From Brevibacterium sp. JSBI002 (GTDB taxonomy: Bacteria > Actinomycetota > Actinomycetes > Actinomycetales > Brevibacteriaceae), in the NCBI RefSeq assembly GCF_026013965.1, contig NZ_CP110341.1, forward strand, positions 1,984,001 to 2,048,000: a DNA stretch of 64,000 nt, read 5' to 3'. The position numbers were made by a program, and so were the translations under genes. The notes under the pieces were generated by a model. The model saw only the letters and a program-made list of their open reading frames with translations. It was not told the DNA's origin and ran no database searches. Numbering within the stretch: position 1 is the first letter of the stretch; each line of letters starts with the position of its first letter. Shown here piece after piece: positions 29,332 through 37,803 of the stretch.

Positions 29332-31374
29332 TCATGACGCGGAGTCGGCCGCTCCGGCCACAGCGGGATCAGCTGCCTCCGGACGATGTCGGCCATCCTG
29401 TGACTGTTCCCGATCTTCGCCGCCCAGACGGCGATCCCACCAGTCGAGGATGGCTTCGAAGCGCTGCCTGCGGTGGCGGGGCTGCCCGGCCCGGGAGAGC
29501 TCGTGGTTCTCCCCGGGGAAGATGAGCATCTCGGTGTCGACCCCGGCTCTCTGGAGGGCCGCATAGTACTGCTGTGCCTGCTCCAGCGGGCAGCGCAGAT
29601 CGAGTTCCGAGTGCATCACCAAGGTCGGTGTGCCGACCTGTGGAGCGTGGGCCAGAGGTGATTGGGCCGCGATCGCCTCGCGGCTGCGGCTCGTGTACTC
29701 CTCGGTGAAGAAGCGGCCGATGTCGGAGGTCCCGACGAAGCTGTCGGGGTCGAGGTAGCCGCGTTCGACGATGGCGGCGCGGAAGCGATGGTCCGCGGCG
29801 ATCGTCATGGCTGTGAGATATCCCCCATACGATCCGCCCTGGATGCCCAGACGGCTGCGGTCGAGGGAGGGATCGAGGTCGAGGGCGTGGTCGAGGACGG
29901 CGAGCACATCGGCCATCGCCGGTGCCGCCATGTCTCCTTGGACGGCGGTCCCCCAGCTGCGGGTGCGGCCGCCGGATCCGCGCGGGTTCGAGAACACGAC
30001 GGCGTAACCTGCGGACGTGAGCACCTGGGTCTCGTCGAACCACGAATGCGTGTACTGGGCGAAAGGCCCGCCGTGGATGTTGAGGATGACGGGGAACGGC
30101 CCGTCTCCGTGCGGTTTGGCCAGCCAGCCGGTGATCGTCCCGGAAACGCCTGGCACCCGCAGCACCTGGGGCAGGACGGAGTTCGCCGGTGCCGGATGTT
30201 CCTTGACGATCACAGTGGACCCCCTCGCCGAGGCGGCCCCGGACGCCGCGGGCCCGCCGAGGGCGATGCGGCCGAGCACGGCTGGAGAGTGCGGGGTCGA
30301 TCCGGTGAAGACGAGCGTTTCCTCGTCGGCGTCGAAGCCGTTGACGACAGTGGTGTCGTCGGTGAGGAACTCGAGGTCATCCACGCCGATCTCTGCGGCG
30401 TCGAAGCCGATGCGAACGATCCGGGTGGCCCCGTCTGTGTCGACGGCGGCGATGACCGCTCCCTCGCGGATCTGCGGCGGGATCGGTGCCAGCGCCACGG
30501 TCTCCGGGTCGGTCAGCCGCCTCGTGGAGCCGGTCGACACGGTGTGGATGAAGAGCCCGGGCATCTGGCCGACGAAGTCGAGTTCGTCACGGGTCAGCGC
30601 ATTGCCGAGCAGCAGGACAGTGTCTTCGTCGAGCCACAGGTGCAGACCGACGTCCATGGACGGCAGCTCGAGTGATGTCGGCGCATCTCCCCCGAGCAGC
30701 CAGACCGTCGAGCGCAGGTCGGGCTGCCCGTGGTCGGGGTGGAGTGCGGAGACGACGGAAATTCGCGTGCCGTCCGGGGAGAACTGCGGATCGTGGACGT
30801 CGCTGTCCGGGGTCGTCAGCAGAGTCGACAGCGGAACTTCGGAGGACCCGCGCAGGCCCACGGTGCCGAGACCGGGTTCGGCGAGGTCGACGAGGAAGGC
30901 CCGCGCCGGACGGTCGTTCGTATAGCCGAGGCCGTTGGCCAGGTACGAGGCCGTGGTGATCCGGCGTGGGGCTTCCTCGGCCGCCGGAATGGCATCGTCG
31001 ACCCCGTAGCGTCCGGGTTCGGCGACGCGGGCGACGTAGAGCGCCCTGGAACGGGTGTCGTCGAGGGCGAATTCGGACACGCCGAGGTGGTTGTCCGTGA
31101 TCTGGTGTGCCGTCTCCAGGCTGTCGCCGACGAAGAGCTGCGGGGCGGCCTTCTTCTCCGCGCTCAGGTAGCCGGACCAGTTCGGGCCGCACTGCGGGTT
31201 CGAGTCAGCCCACGAGTGGGTCAGCCGTCTGGAACTGTCGTCGCCCAAGGAGAACAGCTGAGAGAGGTAGCTGTTGGTCTCGAGGTCGGGTCGACGGATC
31301 GTGATGACGGCTTCGTCGCCGCGCAGCACGGGTGAGGAGTACTCGGCAAGAGTGCCAAGATCTTCAGGATTCAT
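29332..31374 (-). CDS. S9-family (prolyl oligopeptidase-like) serine peptidase
   Basis: 680-aa peptidase or acyl-peptide hydrolase. The N-terminal two thirds look like a beta-propeller (for example DVHDPQFSPDGTRISVVSAL), and the C-terminal alpha/beta hydrolase part has the oxyanion segment NIHGGPFAQYTHSWFDE, the nucleophile motif QGGSYGGYLT, the acid in HSELDLRCPLEQ and the histidine in FPGENHELSRAG. No signal peptide is visible, so it is probably cytosolic. The ATG at 31374 overlaps the HIT-gene stop in ATGA. Confidence 0.88.
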   Translation of the reverse strand: MNPEDLGTLAEYSSPVLRGDEAVITIRRPDLETNSYLSQLFSLGDDSSRRLTHSWADSNPQCGPNWSGYLSAEKKAAPQLFVGDSLETAHQITDNHLGVSEFALDDTRSRALYVARVAEPGRYGVDDAIPAAEEAPRRITTASYLANGLGYTNDRPARAFLVDLAEPGLGTVGLRGSSEVPLSTLLTTPDSDVHDPQFSPDGTRISVVSALHPDHGQPDLRSTVWLLGGDAPTSLELPSMDVGLHLWLDEDTVLLLGNALTRDELDFVGQMPGLFIHTVSTGSTRRLTDPETVALAPIPPQIREGAVIAAVDTDGATRIVRIGFDAAEIGVDDLEFLTDDTTVVNGFDADEETLVFTGSTPHSPAVLGRIALGGPAASGAASARGSTVIVKEHPAPANSVLPQVLRVPGVSGTITGWLAKPHGDGPFPVILNIHGGPFAQYTHSWFDETQVLTSAGYAVVFSNPRGSGGRTRSWGTAVQGDMAAPAMADVLAVLDHALDLDPSLDRSRLGIQGGSYGGYLTAMTIAADHRFRAAIVERGYLDPDSFVGTSDIGRFFTEEYTSRSREAIAAQSPLAHAPQVGTPTLVMHSELDLRCPLEQAQQYYAALQRAGVDTEMLIFPGENHELSRAGQPRHRRQRFEAILDWWDRRLGGEDREQSQDGRHRPEAADPAVAGAADSAS

Positions 31375-31975
31375 CTGTTCCATTCCTTTTTGAGCCGTGC
31401 CTGCACATCGGCGTGCACTTGCGGCAGGGCCTTGGTCTGGGCGATCACGGGCAGGAAGTTCGCGTCTCCGCCCCAGCGCGGGACGACGTGCTGGTGCAGG
31501 TGGGCGGCGATTCCTGCGCCGGCCACGGGTCCCTGATTCATACCCAGGTTGAATCCGTGAGGTCCGGACACAGCCCGGATGACGTGCATCGCCTTCTGCG
31601 TGAACTCGGCGAGTTCGACGGTCTCCTCGTGAGTCAGATCCGTGTAGTCGGCCACGTGACGATAGGGGCAGATGAGCAGGTGGCCCGGGTTGTACGGGTA
31701 GAGGTTGAGCACCGCGTACACGTGCTGACCGCGGGCGACGATGAGTCCGTCCTCGTCGGACTTCGACGGAGCCGTGCAGAACGGGCACTCCTCGGCGCGG
31801 TCGTCCTTCGGTTTGTCCTGACCGTCGATGTAGACCATCCGGTGCGGAGTCCACAGGCGCTGGAATCCGTCGGGTTCCCGGGGAACCCGACGGCAGCCTC
31901 GGGGTAGGGAATCCCCTCGCCGAGGCTGCCGTCCGAGTTCTCCGCTGCGGTTCGGCCGTCGTCGCCTCCGCTCAT
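31371..31975 (-). CDS. HIT-family hydrolase, reading frame broken by an apparent one-base deletion
   Basis: HIT-family nucleotide hydrolase/phosphorylase resembling the actinobacterial Ap4A-type group: a CPFC zinc-like pair, [18 protein letters not shown], and the histidine triad HLHQHVV near the end. The natural start is ATG at 31975, overlapping the thrS stop in ATGA, but this frame ([12 protein letters not shown]... to AAVGFPG) runs out of register near 31880. The conserved [15 protein letters not shown] and all downstream motifs are in the -1 frame. Adding one base at the centre of the palindrome at 31867-31893 restores an unbroken 201-codon gene. Without a repair, the first ATG in the conserved frame is at 31838 (155 aa). 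Confidence 0.75.
31867..31893. repeat. Near-perfect palindrome inside the HIT gene
   Basis: Two 13-base arms, CCGTCGGGTTCCC and its exact complement, flank one central base. With one extra C at the centre it would be a perfect 28-bp palindrome, and that same base restores the HIT reading frame. Confidence 0.85.
31891..31931. repeat. Second inverted repeat, adjoining the palindrome
   Basis: CGGCAGCCTCGG (31891-31902) and its exact complement (31920-31931) flank 17 bases that themselves hold a GGGG/CCCC pair. It lies about 40 bases after the thrS stop, within the HIT N-terminal codons, and shares three bases with the neighbouring palindrome, so competing stems are possible in the mRNA. Confidence 0.75.
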
Positions 31976-33978
31976 ACCTGGGCCTTGGTCTCGATCGCGC
32001 CGAGGATCCGTCGCACCGCCTCGGCGACGGCGACGCCGTTCTCCTGGTCACCGTTGCGGAAGCGGAAGGACACGGCACCTGCGTCACGGTCCTCTCCACC
32101 GGCGATAAGGGTGAAGGGCACCTTCGACTTCGAGGCGTTGCGGATCTTCTTCGGGAACCGATCGTCGCTGTCGTCGATCTCGACGCGGACCCCGGACTTG
32201 CGCAGCTGGTCGGCCACCTCGGCGAGGTAGTCGTTGAATTCATCGGCCACGGGGATGCAGGTCACCTGCACGGGCGCCAGCCACACGGGGAAGGCACCGG
32301 CGTAGTGCTCGGTGAGCACGCCGAGGAAGCGTTCGATGGAACCGAACTTCGCCGAATGGATCATCACCGGCTGTTTGCGGGAGCCGTCGGCGGCGACGTA
32401 TTCGAGTCCGAAGCGCTCGGGCTGGTTGAAGTCGAGCTGGACGGTCGACATCTGCCAGGTGCGGCCGATGGCGTCGCGGGCCTGGACGGAGATCTTCGGG
32501 CCGTAGAAGGCCGCGCCGCCCGGGTCGGGGACGAGTTCGAGTCCGGTCTCCTGAGCGACCTCTTCGAGCACGCTGGTGGCTTCGGCCCACTGTTCGTCGG
32601 AGCCGATGAACTTGTCGGCCTTCTTTCCGTCCTCGTCGCGGGTGGACAGTTCGAGGTAGAAGTCGTCGAGGCCGAAGTCGCGCAGCAGGCTGAGCACGAA
32701 GTTCAGCAGGTGGCGGATCTCTTTGCCCGCGTCTTCCTGAGCCACATAGGAGTGCGAATCGTCCTGGGTCAGGGCGCGGACGCGCGCGAGGCCGTGGATG
32801 ACTCCGGAGGCCTCGTCACGATAGACGGTGCCGAACTCGAACAGCCGCAGCGGCAGGTCGCGGTAGGACCGGCCCCGGGACCGGTAGATGAGGTTGTGCA
32901 TGGGGCAGTTCATGGCCTTGAGCCGGTACGGGGTGCCCTCCTTGACGATCTCGCCGGACTCGTCTCGGACCTCGTCGACGGACATCGCCGGGAACATGTT
33001 CTCCCCGTAGTAGGGCAGGTGTCCGGAGGTATAGTACAGCGTCTCTTTCGAGATGTGCGGGGTCCCGACGTATTCGAAGCCCTCGTCGATGTGACGGGCG
33101 CGGACGTAGTCCTCCATCTCCCGCTTGATGACACCGCCCTTGGGGTGGAAGACGGGCAGGCCGGAGCCGAGCTCTTCGGGGAACGAGAACAAGTCCATCT
33201 CGGCACCGAGCTTGCGGTGGTCGCGACGTTCGGCTTCGGCGATGCGATCCTGATAGGCCTTGAGGTCGTCTTTCGACGCCCAGGCGGTTCCGTAGACACG
33301 CTGCAGACTCGCATTCGCCTGGTCGCCGCGCCAGTAGGCCGCCGAGGATCGAGTGATGGCGAAGCCGTTGCCGATGAGCTTGGTGTTGGGCAGGTGGGGG
33401 CCGCGGCAGAGGTCCTGCCAGACGACCTCGCCCTTGCGGTCGACGTTCTCGTAGACGGTGAGTTCACCACCGCCGACCTCCACGGAGGTCTCCTCGTCGC
33501 CGCCCTTGCCCTTGTCGTTGATGAGTTCGAGCTTGTACGGCTCGTCGGCCATCCGCTCGCGGGCTTCTTCTTCGGAGACGACGACGCGGTTGAAGGTCTG
33601 GCCGGACTTGACGATCTGGGCGGCCTTCTTCTGAATCGCCTTGAGGTCCTCAGGAGTGAAGGGTTCGGCGGCGTCGAAATCGAAGTAGTAGCCGTCGGTG
33701 ATGTAGGGCCCGATGCCGAGCTTGGTTCCGGGGAAGAGCTCCTGGACGGCCTGAGCGGTGACGTGACCGGTGGAGTGGCGCAGGATGTCGAGTCCGGCGT
33801 CGGAGTCGATGGTGATCGGAGCGATCCGATCTCCTGACTGCAGCTCGCGGCTGAGGTCGGCGGGTTCGCCGTTCAGCCACATGGCGACGACTGTGCGGTC
33901 GGTGGAGAAGATCTCCGTTCCGGTCAGACCCTCTTTCCAGGGAATGCTTTCGCCCGCGCAGTCGATGCTGTCTGCCAC
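31972..33978 (-). CDS. thrS: Threonine--tRNA ligase
   Basis: Class II synthetase with an N-terminal TGS domain (to about residue 65), the editing domain with [11 protein letters not shown], catalytic blocks [21 protein letters not shown] and DSHSYVA, the late [12 protein letters not shown] zinc-ligand segment, and the C-terminal anticodon-binding domain (about 560-668). Start is GTG at 33978 with GGAG upstream. 668 aa is within the actinobacterial range. Confidence 0.96.
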   Translation of the reverse strand: MADSIDCAGESIPWKEGLTGTEIFSTDRTVVAMWLNGEPADLSRELQSGDRIAPITIDSDAGLDILRHSTGHVTAQAVQELFPGTKLGIGPYITDGYYFDFDAAEPFTPEDLKAIQKKAAQIVKSGQTFNRVVVSEEEARERMADEPYKLELINDKGKGGDEETSVEVGGGELTVYENVDRKGEVVWQDLCRGPHLPNTKLIGNGFAITRSSAAYWRGDQANASLQRVYGTAWASKDDLKAYQDRIAEAERRDHRKLGAEMDLFSFPEELGSGLPVFHPKGGVIKREMEDYVRARHIDEGFEYVGTPHISKETLYYTSGHLPYYGENMFPAMSVDEVRDESGEIVKEGTPYRLKAMNCPMHNLIYRSRGRSYRDLPLRLFEFGTVYRDEASGVIHGLARVRALTQDDSHSYVAQEDAGKEIRHLLNFVLSLLRDFGLDDFYLELSTRDEDGKKADKFIGSDEQWAEATSVLEEVAQETGLELVPDPGGAAFYGPKISVQARDAIGRTWQMSTVQLDFNQPERFGLEYVAADGSRKQPVMIHSAKFGSIERFLGVLTEHYAGAFPVWLAPVQVTCIPVADEFNDYLAEVADQLRKSGVRVEIDDSDDRFPKKIRNASKSKVPFTLIAGGEDRDAGAVSFRFRNGDQENGVAVAEAVRRILGAIETKAQV

Positions 33979-34007
33979 TGATTTCTCCGTTCGTCACGTG
34001 TTCATTC

Positions 34008-34032
34008 GACCAGCCCTTCCGGTGGGCTGGTC
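34008..34032 (-). promoter_or_regulatory. Hairpin at the 5' end of the thrS mRNA
   Basis: GACCAGCCC and its complement flank 7 bases. The -10 box begins nine bases further upstream, so this stem would be the first thing transcribed, about 30 bases before the thrS start. It could stabilise the message or control translation; I see no T-box features. Confidence 0.45.
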
Positions 34033-34040
34033 ACCCTCAG

Positions 34041-34046
34041 ATTCTA
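34041..34046 (-). promoter_or_regulatory. -10 box of the thrS promoter
   Basis: TAGAAT on the minus strand, preceded at 15-16 bases by a TTTGTCA stretch as a possible -35 region. It would drive thrS, the HIT gene and the S9 peptidase gene, which overlap by four bases at each junction. Confidence 0.45.
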
Positions 34047-34073
34047 GTACCAATTCGCTTGTGACAAATCAGT

Positions 34074-34101
34074 TGGGTGGCAGTCGAATGACTGCCACCC
34101 A
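34074..34101 (-). terminator. Terminator hairpin after the DUF4190/DUF4352 gene
   Basis: A perfect 12-bp stem with a GAAT/ATTC loop lies 73 bases beyond the stop of the upstream gene and just before the thrS promoter. Confidence 0.6.
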
Positions 34102-34173
34102 CACTGAGTCTGCCGAAGCCCGTGCCCGAGGCCTTAGGGCCGAAAGTGCCTTGTCACCTCGGGATACAGGGTG

Positions 34174-35430
34174 TCACTGCTTGTAGAACTCGAAGTCCGT
34201 GCCCTTGCCGAGATCATCGACGAGATCGAGCTTGAGGTGCATTCCATCAATTTCAGCTTTGGGCACACCGAAGGCGAATTCATAGGTCGTCTCTCCGCCG
34301 GCGGGAACCGGATCGGTGAAGGCCAGAGAGCCCTTGTAGTTTCCGCCGTCGAAGACGTCGTCGTATTCCGTGCTGCCGCCGTTGTTGGCGGACAGATTCG
34401 TGAGAGTCATCTCGACATCGGAGCTCGAGTTGTTCTTCACAGTCATCGTCACAATGGCGACCTCACCGTTGGACGACTGGGCACCGGAAGCCGACGACGA
34501 CACAGTGCCCGGGCGGACATTGATCTGGGCGGTGACGTCGGTGCCGATCTCGACCTCGCCGGCCTGAGCAGGTGCGGCCTGTCCGCCGTCGGAGCCGCCG
34601 GAGCCCTGGCTCGGGTCCTGGCCAGCACCCTGGCTCGGGTCGGCGGGGGCGGATGAGCTGGCAGCTTCGTCGATGGCTTTGCCGAGCATGCCGATGCCGA
34701 GGATGGTGAAGATGACGACGGCGATCGAGATGACGACCGACACAATGCCGAGGATGATGCCGGTGATGTTGAGGCCCTTGTTGCTGGCGAGGCCCTTCTT
34801 GACCGCGGAGAGTCCGACGAAGCCGAAGATCACCGCTGCGATGCCGAAGAGGGCGCCGCCGCCGAAGACAAAGGCACCGAGGACGCCGACGATGCCGCCG
34901 ATGAGGGCGAGGATGCCCCAGATGTTCTTCGAGGTGTTGCCGCCCGACCCGGATGGGTACTGGCCGTAGCCGGAGTTCGGGTTGGCCGGAATGAACTGAT
35001 CCGAGGATCCGTCGGCACCGGCGTAGGCCGGCTGCTGGCCGTACTGGTTGGCGTCGTATCCCTGCGCGTTGGCGTCGTAGGGGTTCTGTCCGTACTGGTT
35101 GTCCCCGTACTGATTCTGGTCAGGCTGGCCCTGACCGTACTGGTTCTGATTGTTCGGATCCTGGCCGTACTGGTTCTGGCCATACTGGTTCTGGCCATAC
35201 TGGATCTGGTCGTTCGACGCACCGTAGTTCGGCTGCGAACCATTGGGCTGGTCGCCCGACGATCCGTACTGCTGACCGGGCTGCTCCGCTCCGTACTGAC
35301 CGGGCTGCTGACCGGCGTTCTGATCGTTGCCGTAGCTGGGCGCATTCGGCGGCTGGTTGTTCGGGTTCTGCCCGTTGGGGTTGTTGGGCGAACCGTCACC
35401 CGAACCGTACGGGTTCTGAGGAGTAGACAT
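34174..35430 (-). CDS. DUF4190/DUF4352-type membrane protein with Gln/Asn/Tyr-rich N-terminus
   Basis: 418-aa protein in three parts. Residues 1-165 are low complexity, rich in Q, N, Y, G and P, with repeated QYGQN units. Two or three membrane helices follow (about 169-210 and 220-250), with the Gly/Ile/Val pattern of DUF4190. A short linker leads to an extracytoplasmic beta-rich domain (about 300-418) resembling DUF4352, with VTMTVKNNSSSDVEMTLTNL. The function is unknown. It lies between the thrS unit and the tRNA cluster and has its own terminator. Confidence 0.8.
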   Translation of the reverse strand: MSTPQNPYGSGDGSPNNPNGQNPNNQPPNAPSYGNDQNAGQQPGQYGAEQPGQQYGSSGDQPNGSQPNYGASNDQIQYGQNQYGQNQYGQDPNNQNQYGQGQPDQNQYGDNQYGQNPYDANAQGYDANQYGQQPAYAGADGSSDQFIPANPNSGYGQYPSGSGGNTSKNIWGILALIGGIVGVLGAFVFGGGALFGIAAVIFGFVGLSAVKKGLASNKGLNITGIILGIVSVVISIAVVIFTILGIGMLGKAIDEAASSSAPADPSQGAGQDPSQGSGGSDGGQAAPAQAGEVEIGTDVTAQINVRPGTVSSSASGAQSSNGEVAIVTMTVKNNSSSDVEMTLTNLSANNGGSTEYDDVFDGGNYKGSLAFTDPVPAGGETTYEFAFGVPKAEIDGMHLKLDLVDDLGKGTDFEFYKQ

Positions 35431-35574
35431 AGGTGCTCCGAGTCATCGTCGTTTAGTACAACACCTAGCGTACTAGCAAACCCCTTTGATACCGCATGCT
35501 GACCGCGTTTCAGTCCTGGAACACGATGAACTAAACGTACACAATCCAGTTTCGCGGGTTCAGCCCAGCTTAGA

Positions 35575-35608
35575 GTGAACAGCCCAGTTTCAAACATGGG
35601 CTATTCAC
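35575..35608. repeat. Inverted repeat upstream of the DUF4190/DUF4352 gene
   Basis: GTGAACAGCCCA and GTGAATAGCCCA (as complement) are 12-base arms with one mismatch around a 10-base loop. It lies in a relatively AT-rich 220-base intergenic stretch between the gene start at 35430 and the tRNA terminator. It could be an operator or a second terminator; I saw no clear promoter here. Confidence 0.5.
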
Positions 35609-35651
35609 CCAAAAGTGAGCTGTTGCGAAAGAAGCTCAAGCGTGAATGCAC

Positions 35652-35680
35652 GAAGCCCCGAGTGGATCACTCGGGGCTTC
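35652..35680 (-). terminator. Terminator of the tRNA cluster
   Basis: A perfect 13-bp stem (GAAGCCCCGAGTG) with a 3-base loop lies six bases past the 3' end of tRNA-Val. It is the strongest simple hairpin near the tRNAs and would end the Gly-Cys-Val transcript. Confidence 0.8.
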
Positions 35681-35685
35681 TTCTG

Positions 35686-35757
35686 TGCGCGATACTGGGA
35701 TCGAACCAGTGACCTCTTCCGTGTGAAGGAAGCGCGCTACCGCTGCGCCAATCGCGC
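35686..35757 (-). tRNA. tRNA-Val (CAC)
   Basis: The minus strand folds into a full cloverleaf: acceptor GCGCGAT/ATCGCGC, D-arm GCGC-GCGC, anticodon stem CTTCC/GGAAG with loop TTCACAC giving anticodon CAC, and T-arm ACTGG-TTCGATC-CCAGT. The discriminator is A and CCA is not encoded. It is the last of three tRNAs in a row. Confidence 0.93.
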
Positions 35758-35787
35758 TGGTCAACCGACATTCCTGCCGGTCATCCG

Positions 35788-35858
35788 AGGTGGCGACGGG
35801 ATTCGAACCCGTGTATACGGCTTTGCAGGCCGCTGCCTCGCCTCTCGGCCACGCCACC
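35788..35858 (-). tRNA. tRNA-Cys (GCA)
   Basis: Acceptor GGTGGCG/CGCCACC, anticodon loop CTGCAAA giving GCA, a T-arm with GGTTCGAATCC, and discriminator U73, the main cysteine identity base. CCA is not encoded. Confidence 0.94.
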
Positions 35859-35884
35859 GCCAAGGCAGTGCCATGACGCCTCCG

Positions 35885-35957
35885 AGCGGATGACGGGACT
35901 CGAACCCGCGACCCTCACCTTGGCAAGGTGATGCTCTACCAACTGAGCCACATCCGC
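35885..35957 (-). tRNA. tRNA-Gly (GCC)
   Basis: Acceptor GCGGATG/CATCCGC, D-arm GCTC..GAGC, anticodon stem CACC/GGTG with loop TTGCCAA giving GCC, T-arm GCGGG-TTCGAGT-CCCGT, and discriminator U73. It is the first of the three tRNAs on this strand. Confidence 0.94.
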
Positions 35958-36081
35958 ATTTCTCGCTGCCCGGTTTGCCTGGCAACGAGATATAACTCTA
36001 TACGCAGGTGGCGGCTTACGCAAAATCAGAATCGGGTGATCGTGGTCACACGTATCGATCAAGCTTTCAGGGTCACCATCT

Positions 36082-36087
36082 TATAGT
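36082..36087 (+). promoter_or_regulatory. -10 box for a leaderless PGPGW-protein transcript
   Basis: TATAGT lies six bases before the GTG at 36094. There is no Shine-Dalgarno and no clear -35 box. Confidence 0.5.
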
Positions 36088-36093
36088 GGTTGG

Positions 36094-36570
36094 GTGAATG
36101 CAGAGAGCCCGCAGACCCGCCCGAAAGGCTGGTTGTCACGCCACCACCGGCAAGGTCCCCGACCGTGGCGGAAACTGCGTCTGGGGTTCCTCCGCTGGCG
36201 GCGCACAGTGTTGGCCAACCCGCACACGGCACGCCTCTATCGCACCGTCGTCGGCGGCCTCGGCACACTCGTCGTGCTCATCGGACTCGCTCTCGTTCCA
36301 CTGCCCGGCCCCGGTTGGCTCATCGTCATCATCGGCCTGTTCATCATCTCCAGCGAGTTCCACTGGGCTCAGCGGCTTCTGCGCTTCGTTAGGGACAACG
36401 TCGAACGCTGGACGCATTGGATCATGGCGCAGCGGCTGTGGGTGCGGTGGACCATCGGGGCTGTGACGGCCGCCTTCGTGGCTGTGATCGTGTGGCTCAC
36501 CCTGAAACTCACCGGCCTGCCCGATTGGGTCCCGGACCTGCGTCTCTTCGATGTGATCGGCCTGCGCTGA
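36094..36570 (+). CDS. TIGR02611-like small membrane protein (PGPGW motif)
   Basis: 158-aa actinobacterial protein of unknown function. After a basic N-terminus it has two close membrane helices (about 55-85) bracketing the diagnostic VPLPGPGWLIVIIGL motif, then an amphipathic FHWAQRLLRFVRDNVERW stretch and a further helix (about 122-142). The GTG start at 36094 sits right behind a -10 box, so the message is probably leaderless. It is convergent with zapE across a shared hairpin. Confidence 0.75.
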   Translation: MNAESPQTRPKGWLSRHHRQGPRPWRKLRLGFLRWRRTVLANPHTARLYRTVVGGLGTLVVLIGLALVPLPGPGWLIVIIGLFIISSEFHWAQRLLRFVRDNVERWTHWIMAQRLWVRWTIGAVTAAFVAVIVWLTLKLTGLPDWVPDLRLFDVIGLR

Positions 36571-36579
36571 GAGACGACC

Positions 36580-36618
36580 GACGCCCGTCCCACCTTCATC
36601 AGAGGTGCGACGGGCGTC
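36580..36618. terminator. Bidirectional terminator between the PGPGW gene and zapE
   Basis: 16-base arms (GACGCCCGTC then CACCT-type) with one mismatch and a 7-base loop lie between two convergent stops, so the hairpin can serve both genes. Confidence 0.65.
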
Positions 36619-36632
36619 GATGGCCTCTCAGC

Positions 36633-37640
36633 TCAGGACGACAGAGCGGTCAGTCGCGAGAGGCAGCGCATGTACTTCTTCTTGTACCCGCCGGCCAGCG
36701 ATTCTTCAGTGAAGACCTTGTCGAGAGCGGCACCGGAGTTGATGATGTGCACATTGCGATCGTAGAGCCGGTCGACGAGCGCCACGAAGCGCAGAGCCAC
36801 ACTCTCATTGTCGATCGTGCGCACGTTCTCCCACACAGCCGCGTCGATTCCGTCGACCATCCGCCCGTAGCGTGAGGGGTGAACGGTGGACAGGTGGCTG
36901 AGCAGCGCGGAGAAGTCATCGCGAGCCACAACTCCGTCAAGCTGGCTCGCGGCCGAATCGAGTTCGGATTCCGGCAGCGGGTCCGCTGGAGCGGTGAGCT
37001 CACGGGCACGGTAGTCCTTGCCGTCGATGCGATAGACCTCGAACTGATCGGCCAGCGCCTGAATCTCGCGCAGGAAGTCCTGGGCGGCGAAGCGCCCCTC
37101 CCCCAGGGACCCTGGCAGAGTGTTCGATGTCGCGATGATCTTCACTCCGGCGTCGGTGAGTTCGCGCATCAGCCGGGACATGAGCACGGTGTCGCCGGGA
37201 TCGTCGAGTTCGAATTCGTCGACGCAGACGAGCTTCATCTTCGACAGGTCGTCGCGAGCCCGGGCGAAGCCCAGGGCTCCGACGAGGTTCGTATATTCGA
37301 CGAAGGTGCCGAATGTCGCCGGCTTCTCGTTGGCATGCCAGGCCGAAGCCAGCAGGTGGGTCTTGCCGACACCGTAGCCGCCGTCGAGGTAGACGCCCTT
37401 GGCGCCGGATCTGCCCTTTTGGAACAGCTTGCCGAGGAATCCCTTGTCGGTCGAGCGCTGGGTGAATTCCCGCAGCTTGTTCCGTGCTTCTTCCTGCGAG
37501 GGCTCCGCGGGGTCGGTGCGGTAGCTGTCGAAGGACACGTCCTCGAACTGAGGCGGCGGCACGAGACCTGCGATGAGCTCTTCGGGGGCAACCTGTGGGG
37601 ATCGGTCGCTCAGTGCGACCAGAGTCTGCTCGGCATTCAC
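36633..37640 (-). CDS. zapE: Cell division protein ZapE (AFG1-like ATPase)
   Basis: P-loop ATPase of the AFG1/ZapE family, linked to divisome regulation in proteobacteria; its actinobacterial role is less clear. It shows Walker A YLDGGYGVGKTHLL (about residue 85), a Walker B LVCVDEFELDDPGD (about 140), the IIATSNTLPG sensor segment and the C-terminal FVALVDRLYDRNVHI block. 335 aa is typical. The GTG start at 37640 follows a -10 box by seven bases, suggesting a leaderless transcript. Confidence 0.88.
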   Translation of the reverse strand: MNAEQTLVALSDRSPQVAPEELIAGLVPPPQFEDVSFDSYRTDPAEPSQEEARNKLREFTQRSTDKGFLGKLFQKGRSGAKGVYLDGGYGVGKTHLLASAWHANEKPATFGTFVEYTNLVGALGFARARDDLSKMKLVCVDEFELDDPGDTVLMSRLMRELTDAGVKIIATSNTLPGSLGEGRFAAQDFLREIQALADQFEVYRIDGKDYRARELTAPADPLPESELDSAASQLDGVVARDDFSALLSHLSTVHPSRYGRMVDGIDAAVWENVRTIDNESVALRFVALVDRLYDRNVHIINSGAALDKVFTEESLAGGYKKKYMRCLSRLTALSS

Positions 37641-37647
37641 TCGGCCT

Positions 37648-37653
37648 AGTCTA
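37648..37653 (-). promoter_or_regulatory. -10 box for a leaderless zapE transcript
   Basis: TAGACT on the minus strand, seven bases before the zapE GTG. A TTGAAC lies 19 bases further upstream as a weak -35 candidate. Confidence 0.5.
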
Positions 37654-37803
37654 AGGCAGGCTCGAGCGCGCGGTTCAACTCGAGCCCAGGAGGGTGATGC
37701 CCGTCACAGGCAGCGCATCCGCGGCGCTTCCGCCGTCCATCCACCGCCGCCCGGCCTCCGCCGACGTGCTGTTCGCATCACCAGCGGCGACCGACCCGGC
37801 AGA

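Noticed and set aside
28722..29564. A 280-aa NUDIX protein using the whole open frame
   Set aside because: The first 121 codons overlap the end of the S9 peptidase gene and look random; the ATG at 29201 with GGAGAA gives a normal-sized NUDIX protein.
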